From: Calditrichaceae bacterium
Lineage (GTDB): Bacteria > Calditrichota > Calditrichia > RBG-13-44-9 > J075
Length of the DNA: 54,413 bases
Direction: 5' to 3'
Assembly: GCA_013360445.1 (NCBI GenBank)
Contig: JABWBP010000027.1
Location: 1 to 54,413 of the forward strand
In this document: positions 33,702-41,742 of the stretch, piece after piece
How positions within the stretch are numbered: position 1 is the first letter of the stretch
Layout: the number at the start of each line of letters is the position of its first letter
Position numbers and translations under genes: made by a program
The notes under the pieces: generated by a model
Told to the model about the DNA's origin: nothing
Databases searched by the model: none
What the model saw: the letters and a program-made list of their open reading frames with translations, nothing else

Positions 33702-34817
33702 ATGTTAAAACATATCTATATTGATAATTACAGATGCCTGGTAAACTTTGAATTGGACTTAAATTCCATCAATCTTTTTCTGGGCGCCAATGGTTCCGGC
33801 AAATCTACGGTCTTCGAGGTTCTGCACAAAATTCAGGCATTTGCCAGTGGCAATGAAAAGGTCGCAGTGCTTTTCGGCAGGGAAGATTGCACTCGCTGGC
33901 AGAATATTCTTCTCCAGAATTTCGAGTTGGAAATAGCTGGTAATGGAGGGACCTATAAATACGAGCTTACTGTCGAACATGAACAAGACAGCCACCGGGC
34001 GCGGGTGAAGCGCGAACGCTTGTGGTTTAATAAAGCCGCTTTGCTGGAATTTGAAATGGGGATGGCGCAGTTGTACCATGATGATCACAAGAAAGGCCCT
34101 CAATATCCATTTGACTGGACACAATCAGCAGTTGCCACCATCCAGCCCAGAAAAGACAATAAAAAGTTAACCTGGTTCAAAGAACGGTTAAGCCGCCTGA
34201 TGATTGTGCAATTGAACCCTTTCACCGTTTCGAAAGATAGCAAACAAGAAGAAAAGCGGCCATCCCGGAGCATGGATAATTATGTTTCCTGGTTCCGGCA
34301 TCTTTCTCAGGAATACCAGGGAAGGATTTTTGAGCTTACCGGCGACTTGCGAAAAATACTGGACGGGTTTGATTCTTTCCGGCTGGCGGAAGCGGGAGAG
34401 GAGTATCGCACCCTTAGATTACTTTTTTCAGGCAGCCGGAATGGGAAAGACGAAGTGGAGTATGGTTTTCAAGAACTGTCCGAGGGCCAGCGCGCCTTGA
34501 TTATCCTCTATACTCTAATTTACTGTACACGTGATTTGGAATTTACCCTGTGCATTGATGAACCGGAAAATTTTTTGGTCCTGCCGGAAATCCAGCCCTG
34601 GCTGGTGAGTCTCTATGATCATTGCAATGAAGGAAGATTGCAAGCTTTGCTGATCTCCCATCACCCCGAATTCATCGACTATTTAGCTTCTACGGCGGGG
34701 TACTGGTTTGATCGCCAGGAAGGCAGCGGCCCGGTGCGAGTGAGTAGAATTCAAGAGGACGAAAAAGGCGGCGTTGCCATCTCGGAGCTGATCGCGCGGG
34801 GATGGCTGCATGAGTAA
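33702..34817 (+). CDS. AAA/ABC-type ATPase (AAA_15/AAA_21-like), first gene of a two-gene putative defence module
   Basis: 371 aa from ATG 33702 (AAGGA 9 nt upstream; the longer frame lacks support). SMC/RecF-like ATPase: Walker A GANGSGKST (28-36), signature ELSEGQRA (near 257), Walker B LCIDEPEN (near 284), H-loop LISHHPEF (near 318). No coiled coil or nuclease domain of its own. The next gene overlaps by 8 nt and encodes a TOPRIM-like protein, giving the OLD-type ATPase plus TOPRIM pairing as two separate proteins, as in PARIS (AriA/AriB). Bases are more AT-rich than the fad genes on either side, suggesting insertion. Confidence 0.8.
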   Translation: MLKHIYIDNYRCLVNFELDLNSINLFLGANGSGKSTVFEVLHKIQAFASGNEKVAVLFGREDCTRWQNILLQNFELEIAGNGGTYKYELTVEHEQDSHRARVKRERLWFNKAALLEFEMGMAQLYHDDHKKGPQYPFDWTQSAVATIQPRKDNKKLTWFKERLSRLMIVQLNPFTVSKDSKQEEKRPSRSMDNYVSWFRHLSQEYQGRIFELTGDLRKILDGFDSFRLAEAGEEYRTLRLLFSGSRNGKDEVEYGFQELSEGQRALIILYTLIYCTRDLEFTLCIDEPENFLVLPEIQPWLVSLYDHCNEGRLQALLISHHPEFIDYLASTAGYWFDRQEGSGPVRVSRIQEDEKGGVAISELIARGWLHE

Positions 34818-35352
34818 ACGCCGGGCCAGAATGATTATTCTTTGTGAGGATCAGCAGCAAGAAGTATTTGCACGATATTTTTTCATGAACCGGGGGTTTG
34901 AGCCCCGGGATATCCGGGTGAATCGCTGCCCAAAGGGCAGGCAGGCTGGGGAACAATATGTCCGCGAGCAGTTTCCGATGGAGGTTCAAACCTGTCGCAG
35001 TAAATCTGCCTACCAAGCACTTGTTTTAGCGGTGATCATTGATGCAGACAACTACAGCGTGGCCGATCGGGTACACCAATTGGAGACCATTCTCGTCGAT
35101 CATTCACTGCAACGACGAAGCGTTGATGAGCACATAGCTTTATTCATTCCCCGGAGAAATATCGAAACCTGGATACATTACCTGAAAAGCGGCGATCCTG
35201 TAGATGAAGACACAAATTACCCTAAACTGGCGAATCCCGGGGATTGTAAACCGTACGTGAGGCAACTGAGCGATAGCTGTCGCTCCGGTTTAAGGGAAGA
35301 CGCCCCACCCTCGCTTGTTTATGCCTGTGAAGAGTTGCAAAGAGCGATTTAG
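34810..35352 (+). CDS. TOPRIM-like protein, partner of the AAA ATPase
   Basis: 180 aa; its ATG lies inside the last codons of the ATPase gene. The order of motifs suits a minimal TOPRIM fold: Glu13 in ILCEDQQQE after the first strand, then DxD at Asp78/Asp80 (VIIDADNYS), followed by a conserved IPRRNIETWIHYL segment (114-126) resembling the third element in DUF4276-type proteins. Inferred role: metal-dependent nuclease activated or held by the ATPase. I cannot assign it to DUF4435 (AriB) or DUF4276 with certainty. Confidence 0.65.
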   Translation: MSKRRARMIILCEDQQQEVFARYFFMNRGFEPRDIRVNRCPKGRQAGEQYVREQFPMEVQTCRSKSAYQALVLAVIIDADNYSVADRVHQLETILVDHSLQRRSVDEHIALFIPRRNIETWIHYLKSGDPVDEDTNYPKLANPGDCKPYVRQLSDSCRSGLREDAPPSLVYACEELQRAI

Positions 35353-35512
35353 AAAGACGAATGCGCCTCCGTGTTTTTTTCATAATTACCGCCTGTGAGA
35401 ATTTGCTACCCCAAAACGCCTTATAGACGCCTTCGGTAAAAAATTCTCCCCATCCCTTGTTTTATTCCTCAAAATCTTCGATTTTCAACTCGCCACCAAA
35501 CGATGCCGGGTT

Positions 35513-37321
35513 ATGAATTTCCAAAATTTAAACCAGAGCTTCCTGAACGGTTTCACCACCCACGCCCACAAACCGGCCTTGATGTTTAAAAAAGAGGGCC
35601 ATTATTGCGCGCAAACTTACCGGGAATTGGGGGATACCTGCATCTCCGTCGCCAAAGGGCTGTTGAGATCAGGATTCCAGCCCGGCGACCGGGCGGTGAT
35701 CCTCTCCAACAGCCGCCCGGGGTGGGCCTGGGCAGACCTGGGCGCTTTGTTAGCCGGGGGAATTACTTCCGCCATCTACACCCAAAGCCTGCCCCCGGAA
35801 ATCGCCTACATCCTGAACGATTTAGAAGCGAAATTTTTATTCATAGAGGATGAAGCCCAGTTGGAGAAAATCGTTCAGATCAAAGACCGGCTTCCCTCCC
35901 TGCAAGCCGCCTTCATCTTCGCGGAAGTTCCCCAACCGCTTCCCGAATGGGTTCAACCCTTCAGCCGCCTGATCGAGACCGGGCGGGAGGCGCATTACGA
36001 AATCGAAGCCGCGGTTTACGCCCTTGCCGAAAAAATCAGCGAAAAGAACCTCGCCTGCATCATTTACACCAGCGGCACTACCGGCGCTCCCAAGGGGGTG
36101 GCGCTCACCCACGGGAACTATCTCCACACCATGCAAAGCGTGGTGCGGCACATTCCCGACCATGAAAAATTGCAGCTTCACTTCAGCTTTCTGCCCCTGG
36201 CGCACTCCTTCGAGCGGTTCTCCGGGCATTACTTAGTGTTCTACATGGGGCGCTGCACCGCCTACGCGGAGAGCATGGAGACCATTGCCGAAAATCTACG
36301 GGAAGTGCGCCCTAACATCCTGACCGCGGTACCGCGCTTTTTCGAGAAGGTGTACGCCCGGATCGCGCAGGGGGTGCAGGCCGCCTCGCCCCTGCGCCGG
36401 AAAATGTTCCGATGGGCGCTGGCGGTGGGGCGGCGGGTGAACGAAGCGAAACGCCTCTCGCGGTCGCTCTCCCTCAAAGAGTCATTGCACTACCGGCTGG
36501 CCGACCGGCTGGTCTATCGCAAAGCGCGGGCGGCGTTCGGCGGGCGGCTGGAATTCTGCATTTCCGGGGGAGCGCCGCTCAGCCCGCAGATCGCCCAGTT
36601 TTTTTACGACTTAGGAATTCTGATTTTGGAAGGCTGGGGCGCAACCGAAGCCACCGCTCCCCTCACCATTAACAAACCGGAAGAATTCCGTTTTGGCTCG
36701 GTGGGAAAGCCGATTCCGGGAGTGCGCATCCGGGTTGCGGAAGATGGGGAGTTAGAGGTAAAAGGCCCCAATATCTTTAAAGAGTACTGGAAAAAGCCGG
36801 AAGATACGCAAGAGAGTTTTACCCCCGACGGTTATTATAAAACCGGGGACATTGGCATGGTGGACGGGGAGGGGTGGGTGTTTATCACCGACCGGAAAAA
36901 GCAGTTGATCATTACCGCGGGGGGGAAAAATATCGCTCCGGCGCCGATTCAGCAGTTGCTGGCGGAACAGCCCCATATCGAGATGGCTTACGTTCACGGG
37001 GACCGGCGCAAATATTTAACCGCGCTGTTGCTGCCGGATGAGGCCGCCGTGGCGGCCAGCGCGGCGCGATTGGGTCTGGGCGATATTCCCTCGCAGCAGT
37101 TGAAAGCGCACCCGGCCATTGAGGCAATCTTCCGGGAGGAAGTGGATCGCGCCAATGCGCAGTTGCCGCGCTACATGCAGATCAAGTATTTCCGCATCGC
37201 CCCGGAGCGGTTTACCGTAGAAGGCGGGGAGCTGACCCATACCCAGAAACTGCGCAAAAACGCCATCGAAGAAAAGTACCGCGATCTGCTGGAGAGCATG
37301 TACCCCCCGGAAGCCGGCTGA
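35513..37321 (+). CDS. fadD: Long-chain fatty-acid-CoA ligase (AMP-forming)
   Basis: 602 aa, ANL superfamily. Phosphate-binding loop YTSGTTGAPKG (near 184-194), WGATEATAP (A5-like), YKTGDIGMVDGEGWVFITDRKKQLIITAGGK spanning the hinge and C-terminal lid (only part quoted as key motifs: TGD, DRKKQ, GGK). It activates free fatty acids to acyl-CoA for the dehydrogenases in this locus; closest in style to FAA1/bubblegum-type synthetases. Weak ribosome site. It follows the ATPase/TOPRIM module by 160 nt. Confidence 0.88.
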   Translation: MNFQNLNQSFLNGFTTHAHKPALMFKKEGHYCAQTYRELGDTCISVAKGLLRSGFQPGDRAVILSNSRPGWAWADLGALLAGGITSAIYTQSLPPEIAYILNDLEAKFLFIEDEAQLEKIVQIKDRLPSLQAAFIFAEVPQPLPEWVQPFSRLIETGREAHYEIEAAVYALAEKISEKNLACIIYTSGTTGAPKGVALTHGNYLHTMQSVVRHIPDHEKLQLHFSFLPLAHSFERFSGHYLVFYMGRCTAYAESMETIAENLREVRPNILTAVPRFFEKVYARIAQGVQAASPLRRKMFRWALAVGRRVNEAKRLSRSLSLKESLHYRLADRLVYRKARAAFGGRLEFCISGGAPLSPQIAQFFYDLGILILEGWGATEATAPLTINKPEEFRFGSVGKPIPGVRIRVAEDGELEVKGPNIFKEYWKKPEDTQESFTPDGYYKTGDIGMVDGEGWVFITDRKKQLIITAGGKNIAPAPIQQLLAEQPHIEMAYVHGDRRKYLTALLLPDEAAVAASAARLGLGDIPSQQLKAHPAIEAIFREEVDRANAQLPRYMQIKYFRIAPERFTVEGGELTHTQKLRKNAIEEKYRDLLESMYPPEAG

Positions 37322-37327
37322 AAAGGA

Positions 37328-37347
37328 GTGCAAAATTCATTTTGCAC
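37328..37347. repeat. TTYA-loop palindrome
   Basis: GTGCAAAA-TTCA-TTTTGCAC between the convergent fadD and sialidase-like genes. Same family as 33558-33577. Confidence 0.8.
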
Positions 37348-37393
37348 AAATCCGTACTCCTGATTCTCTCCGAATACCGCACCTCGGCTACAC

Positions 37394-39154
37394 TCACTTG
37401 ATCAGCAGCATTTTCCGCACCTTCGCCGCGTTGCCAACCTTCATGCGATAGAGGTAAACGCCGTTGGCCAAACCGCCGCCGTCGAATTCAATACTATAAG
37501 AACCCGCGGTTAAGGGACGGTTTAACAGCGCAGCGATTTTTTCCCCGCGAATATTGAAAACCTCGATCTCGACCTGCGCCGCTTTTGTCAAAGCAAACTC
37601 GATACGCGTGCCGGGATTGAAAGGATTGGGGTAATTCTGCGACAGCGAAAAGCTCCCCGCGACGGCAGGCGCCCCATATTGATCCGCAATTCCCACCGCG
37701 GGCCCGGGAATGTAGCTGTAGTAAACGTCCTGCTCCCCATTGAAGGTGTTTGCCCAGGCCAGGTGGGCGCCGGCCTCATCGGATATCATATCGAAATAGT
37801 CGCCTAACTTGTTCTGCTGCGGCCAGCCCAGGTGGGGATTGAAGGCATCGGAGAGGCGCTCATTGGGAGACCAGCTAACCCCGCCGTCGGTGGAGCAGGA
37901 GTAGTAGAGCGAGGAATTAATGCTGCCGGGGTTGTCGCGGGTGTCCAGCCAGGCCGCATCGATGCGCCCGTTGGGGGCAAGGGACATGGTGCCGAACCAC
38001 TGCCAGAGGTTGGTAGCGGGGTCGTCGTTCACCCGCGCCGGCGCGCTCCAGGTAAGCCCGCCGTCGGTGCTGCGCCCGAACATCACGTCGAGAGGATCGG
38101 GATTGGAGAAGCGATTCACCGAGCAGAGCAGGTAAACATTGCCATGATGAGGCCCGCCGGAGCAGTCAACGGCAATCCAGGCCTGCCCCATCAGCCCTCC
38201 CGGATTCGGGCTGCTGGAGCCGGCAAAAGCGGAGATAGAGCCGTCCAGGTTGACGATCGAGGCAAAATCCCAGCTAACCACCTGGCTGGAATCTTTTGCG
38301 TTGGAGGATTTCGCCACGATAAAGTTGTTTCCCCCCGCCCCTCCGGCGTAAAGTTCCCCCCCCGGGCCGGTCGCAAGGGTGCCCCAATAGGGCTGGTTGG
38401 GAATGGCGACACAGTCTTCAAAACCGGCGCCGTTATCGGTAGAGCGGGTAAAAAAGCCCGGAAAGCAAATGCTGAAACTCTGGGTCCAATACGCATAGAT
38501 ATGGCCTCTCCCCGGGCCGCCGGTTTTGTCGATGGTCATCCACTGCTTGTCGCCGCCCTGGGCAAAGGTTCCGAAATCCCAGGTAGCGCCGCCGTCGCTG
38601 GACTTGAACACCGTGCAAAGATAATCGGAGCCGCTGACGGTGAGGCTGTTGTAATAGAAATTCCCCTGGGAGTCGGCGCCGAGCACCGGATCGGAGCGGA
38701 AAACCCCCGGCTCGATCACCCCGGGGAAAGTCCAGCTCTGCCCGCCATCGATGCTGTAAGCGTACCCGGCCTGGCGGAAATTGTTGCTCACCGCGTCGAA
38801 CTGCCGCCAGCCGATGACCATTCTGCCGGGATCGGTGGGGTCGATGGCCAGCGAAGGCTCATTCGCCGCGTCTCCCACGATGTTCTGACCCTGGGCATTC
38901 ACGTTCACCTGAACCGTTATGAAGTTACCGCTCGAAAACCGGTAGGCGGAAGAGGTTGGCTGTCCCTCGCGCGGTACGGGCATAAATTGATCATCCGGCA
39001 GCTCCTGGTGCAGGGTCGGCAGGGGGGAAGCCAGGCTGTCCCGCCCGGCTTCCGGCGGCGCGGCGAGAACCGGTGAAATAAGAGCAGCCGCAAGGATAAG
39101 ACAGGCCGGCCTGAAGATACTTCCGGTAATCCTGGGTTTAGAAGTGCGGTGCAT
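37394..39154 (-). CDS. T9SS-exported sialidase-like (BNR/Asp-box) protein
   Basis: 586 aa from ATG 39154, which follows GGAGGA by 8 nt; the longer frame adds 18 unsupported codons. Signal peptide (about 10-35), then a six-bladed propeller-type domain with Asp-box motifs: SIDGGQSW, SSDGGATW, STDGGLTW, STDGGVSW. The C-terminal 85 residues are a T9SS type A sorting domain (SLSQNYPNPFNP to the terminal LLIK). The sialidase catalytic Arg triad and Tyr/Glu pair cannot be placed, so glycosidase activity is uncertain; surface carbohydrate binding is equally likely. Confidence 0.85.
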   Translation of the reverse strand: MHRTSKPRITGSIFRPACLILAAALISPVLAAPPEAGRDSLASPLPTLHQELPDDQFMPVPREGQPTSSAYRFSSGNFITVQVNVNAQGQNIVGDAANEPSLAIDPTDPGRMVIGWRQFDAVSNNFRQAGYAYSIDGGQSWTFPGVIEPGVFRSDPVLGADSQGNFYYNSLTVSGSDYLCTVFKSSDGGATWDFGTFAQGGDKQWMTIDKTGGPGRGHIYAYWTQSFSICFPGFFTRSTDNGAGFEDCVAIPNQPYWGTLATGPGGELYAGGAGGNNFIVAKSSNAKDSSQVVSWDFASIVNLDGSISAFAGSSSPNPGGLMGQAWIAVDCSGGPHHGNVYLLCSVNRFSNPDPLDVMFGRSTDGGLTWSAPARVNDDPATNLWQWFGTMSLAPNGRIDAAWLDTRDNPGSINSSLYYSCSTDGGVSWSPNERLSDAFNPHLGWPQQNKLGDYFDMISDEAGAHLAWANTFNGEQDVYYSYIPGPAVGIADQYGAPAVAGSFSLSQNYPNPFNPGTRIEFALTKAAQVEIEVFNIRGEKIAALLNRPLTAGSYSIEFDGGGLANGVYLYRMKVGNAAKVRKMLLIK

Positions 39155-39261
39155 AAACGCATCCTCCGGGATAGTTGGGGTAGAAGTTGGTAAGAGAAGG
39201 AATTCCATCGTTCCAAAGTGATTTGCGGGAGGGCAATATACTGCCGGCAGGGTGAGAAAAG

Positions 39262-39283
39262 GAGCGCAAATTTATTTTACCGC
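39262..39283. repeat. Degenerate TTYA-loop palindrome
   Basis: GAGCGCAAA-TTTA-TTTTACCGC is a decayed relative of the TTYA family in the divergent promoter region between the sialidase-like and ACAD-SCP2 genes. Nothing else is recognised in 39155-39449. Confidence 0.4.
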
Positions 39284-39449
39284 TGCCCGAAAGGAGCTAA
39301 TTCCACTAATTCCATAAAGAATGGCTCAAAAGACCCGAAAATAATCAATTGGATCTCTTGTCCGCCGGAGGGATCGCTCCCCCCGGTTAACGGAATTTTG
39401 GTCAGAATAATATATGTAGATGGAGATAGCATTCCCGAGAGGTTGCAAA

Positions 39450-41264
39450 ATGAAGTCAGCTTTCTTTAATGAAGAACATGAAGCCTTTCGCTCCGCCGTT
39501 CGCCAGTTTATGGAGCGAGAAGTGGCGCCGAACGCCGGGGAGTGGGAGCGGGAAGAGCGCATCCCTCGCAGCATCTGGCACCAGATGGCGGATAATGATT
39601 TATTAGGAATCAATTATCCCGAAGAGTTCGGGGGAATCAACGCCGATTTTTTCTTCTCCGTGGTTTTCTTAGAAGAGCTGGCGCGCGGCGGTATGGGCGG
39701 ATTCACCGCCGCGGTGGGGGTGCATGAATACATGGCCCTGGCCTATATTCATCAATTCGGCTCCCGGTTGTTGAAAGAAAACTACTTAGGGCCGGGCATT
39801 CGCGGGGAAAAGATCGGCGCGCTGGCGATCACCGAACCGAATACCGGCTCGGACGTTTCGGCTATCCGCACCCGGGCGGTACGGCAGGGCGATCATTTCA
39901 TCATAAACGGCGGAAAAACCTTTATCACCAACGGGGTTTACGGCGATTTCATCGTGCTGGCTGCCAAGACCGATCCCGAGGCCGGGCCGGGGGGAATCAG
40001 CCTGTTCGTGGTGGATTCGCATTCCAAAGGCGTGGACACCCGCAAATTGAAAAAGATCGGCTGGAACAGCTCCGACACCGCGGAAATTTCGTTCGACGAC
40101 GTAAAAGTCTTCCGCTCTCACCTGATCGGCCAGGAGAATATGGGCTTCTATTACATTATGGAGTGCTTTCAATTGGAGCGCTTAGTGGCGGCCATTACCG
40201 CGGCGGCGGGCGCGGATTATTGCCTGGAAATCACTCTGAAATATATCCGCGAACGGGAAGCCTTCAACCGCCCCCTGGCTAAATTCCAGGCCATCCGCCA
40301 TGCCCTCTCCGACCTCGCCACCGAATTGGAAGCCGCCCGGCAGTTGACTTACCACGCCTGCTGGAAGTATAAAGCGGGCATTCCGGCCATCAAAGAGTGC
40401 TCCATGGCGAAATTATACGCCACGGAACTGGCCAAAAAAGTTGCGGACGCCTGCCTGCAATACTTCGGCGGCTACGGCTACATGGAAGACTACCTGATCG
40501 CCCGGGCCTTTCGCGACGCTCGCGCCGGCACCATCGTGGGGGGAACTTCCGAGATCATGCGGGAGATTATCGCCAAAGTGTTGATCGATGAGGTGGAATA
40601 CCGCGCCGCAGCAAACGTGGAAGGGAAAAAATCGGCAGAACCGGTTTCGCCCCCGCCCCCCGCGGAGCCGGAAAAAGCCCATGAAACCCCGGAAATCGAG
40701 CTTGCCGCGGAAACGCCGGCAGATACCGGCGAAATCCCCTCCGGGGAGCCGGAAACCGGGTCCCAACCGGAAACGGTGGTGGAAACTGTCGCTCCCGAAG
40801 GGATGGATACCCCAAAAACCGCCCTCGCCCCGGAAATCCCCATCGCTGCCACGAATGGCGCTTCCGGCGACCGAGACGCGAAGATCGAGATGGAAGAGCT
40901 TCTTCATCCCGGTGTTGGCGGAATACAACCGCCCCGCAGTCCCGCGGAGAGCATTCTTTACAGCCTCCCGGAGCGCTTCCGCGCCGATAAAGCGGGGAAT
41001 TACCAGGGAATTTTTCACTTCAAGCTCAGCGGCAACGAGGGCGGCGATTACACCGTGACGCTCAATGCCGGGCGGTGCAGCGTGGAACCCGGCTTAACCG
41101 GCAAGGCGACCTGCGTGCTGGAAAGCAGCGCGAGAACCTACTTAGACATGGAAACCGGCAAGACCAACCCGCAAATCGCCTTTATGATGGGAAAGGTCAA
41201 GATATCCAACGTGCCGGAAATGATGCAGTTCTTGAAGTTCTTCCGCAAGCTTCCTGATACTTGA
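39450..41264 (+). CDS. Acyl-CoA dehydrogenase fused to a C-terminal SCP2 sterol/lipid-carrier domain
   Basis: 604 aa from ATG 39450 (GAGG 7 nt before; 10 upstream in-frame codons ignored). Residues 1-380: acyl-CoA dehydrogenase with LAITEPNTGSDVSAIRT, TFITNG and QYFGGYGYMEDY. The MCAD-type catalytic Glu is absent (IVGGTSEIM has Gly), but Glu243 in QLERLVAA occupies the position used by isovaleryl- and long-chain-type dehydrogenases. A Pro/Glu/Thr-rich linker runs about 385-490. Residues about 500-604 form an SCP2 domain (SLPERFRADKAG, GKATCVLE, PQIAFMMGKVKISN). SCP2 binds lipids or acyl-CoA; the fusion suggests substrate delivery to the dehydrogenase. Confidence 0.88.
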   Translation: MKSAFFNEEHEAFRSAVRQFMEREVAPNAGEWEREERIPRSIWHQMADNDLLGINYPEEFGGINADFFFSVVFLEELARGGMGGFTAAVGVHEYMALAYIHQFGSRLLKENYLGPGIRGEKIGALAITEPNTGSDVSAIRTRAVRQGDHFIINGGKTFITNGVYGDFIVLAAKTDPEAGPGGISLFVVDSHSKGVDTRKLKKIGWNSSDTAEISFDDVKVFRSHLIGQENMGFYYIMECFQLERLVAAITAAAGADYCLEITLKYIREREAFNRPLAKFQAIRHALSDLATELEAARQLTYHACWKYKAGIPAIKECSMAKLYATELAKKVADACLQYFGGYGYMEDYLIARAFRDARAGTIVGGTSEIMREIIAKVLIDEVEYRAAANVEGKKSAEPVSPPPPAEPEKAHETPEIELAAETPADTGEIPSGEPETGSQPETVVETVAPEGMDTPKTALAPEIPIAATNGASGDRDAKIEMEELLHPGVGGIQPPRSPAESILYSLPERFRADKAGNYQGIFHFKLSGNEGGDYTVTLNAGRCSVEPGLTGKATCVLESSARTYLDMETGKTNPQIAFMMGKVKISNVPEMMQFLKFFRKLPDT

Positions 41265-41372
41265 AGAGCGCACCCCCTGAAACCCGCGGAGAAGCAATTG
41301 AGCCGGGCTGCCCTGTTTGGGCGCCTTGAAGGAGAGGCGGGAGCAGGGACAGGAGCAGGGGCAGGGGCAAGG

Positions 41373-41691
41373 GCAGTTGGCAGGGACGGCGATGTTACTG
41401 ATGAAAAACCGGAATCCGGCCAGCCTGCGGATGCCGCCGCCGGAGTGCAAAACTTCAGTTTTGCGCAAGCAGATGAAGGAGAAGGAACAGGGGCAGAGGC
41501 AGTTGGCAGGGACGGCGATGTTACTGATGAAAAACCGGAATCCGGCCAGGCTGCGGATGCCGCCGCCGGAGTGCAAAACTTCAGTTTTGCGCAAGCTTGG
41601 CAGGGACGGCGTTATCCCCGGCGAAGAACCGGAAACCGGGCAAGCTGCACCCGCCGCATCCGGAGTGCAAAACTTCAGTTTTGCGCAAGCA
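41373..41691. repeat. Tandem 126-bp repeats upstream of the CoA-transferase, each with a TTCA-loop palindrome
   Basis: Two near-identical copies start at 41373 and 41499 (period 126 nt, 42 codons) and a shorter diverged third copy runs about 41598-41691. Each contains GTGCAAAAC-TTCA-GTTTTGCGC. In one frame copies 1 and 2 read as an acidic Ala/Glu/Asp linker (VGRDGDVTDEKPESGQ); copy 3 continues that sense in the next frame. The text resembles the linker of the preceding ACAD-SCP2 protein (GEIPSGEPETGSQ against GVIPGEEPETGQA). This fills the gap 41265-41742 before the CoA-transferase. Confidence 0.8.
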
Positions 41692-41742
41692 GAGGCAGGC
41701 GCGGAAGGAAAGAGCGACCTATCCGGGGAGATAGAAACAGCT

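Noticed and set aside
37832-39076. 414-codon frame antisense to the sialidase-like gene
   Set aside because: Shadow of Asp-box repeats; the minus-strand protein has signal peptide and sorting domain.
41317-41742. N-terminal 142-codon extension of the CoA-transferase
   Set aside because: Repetitive low-complexity sequence from tandem DNA repeats; the family starts at the GVRILDLTR region.
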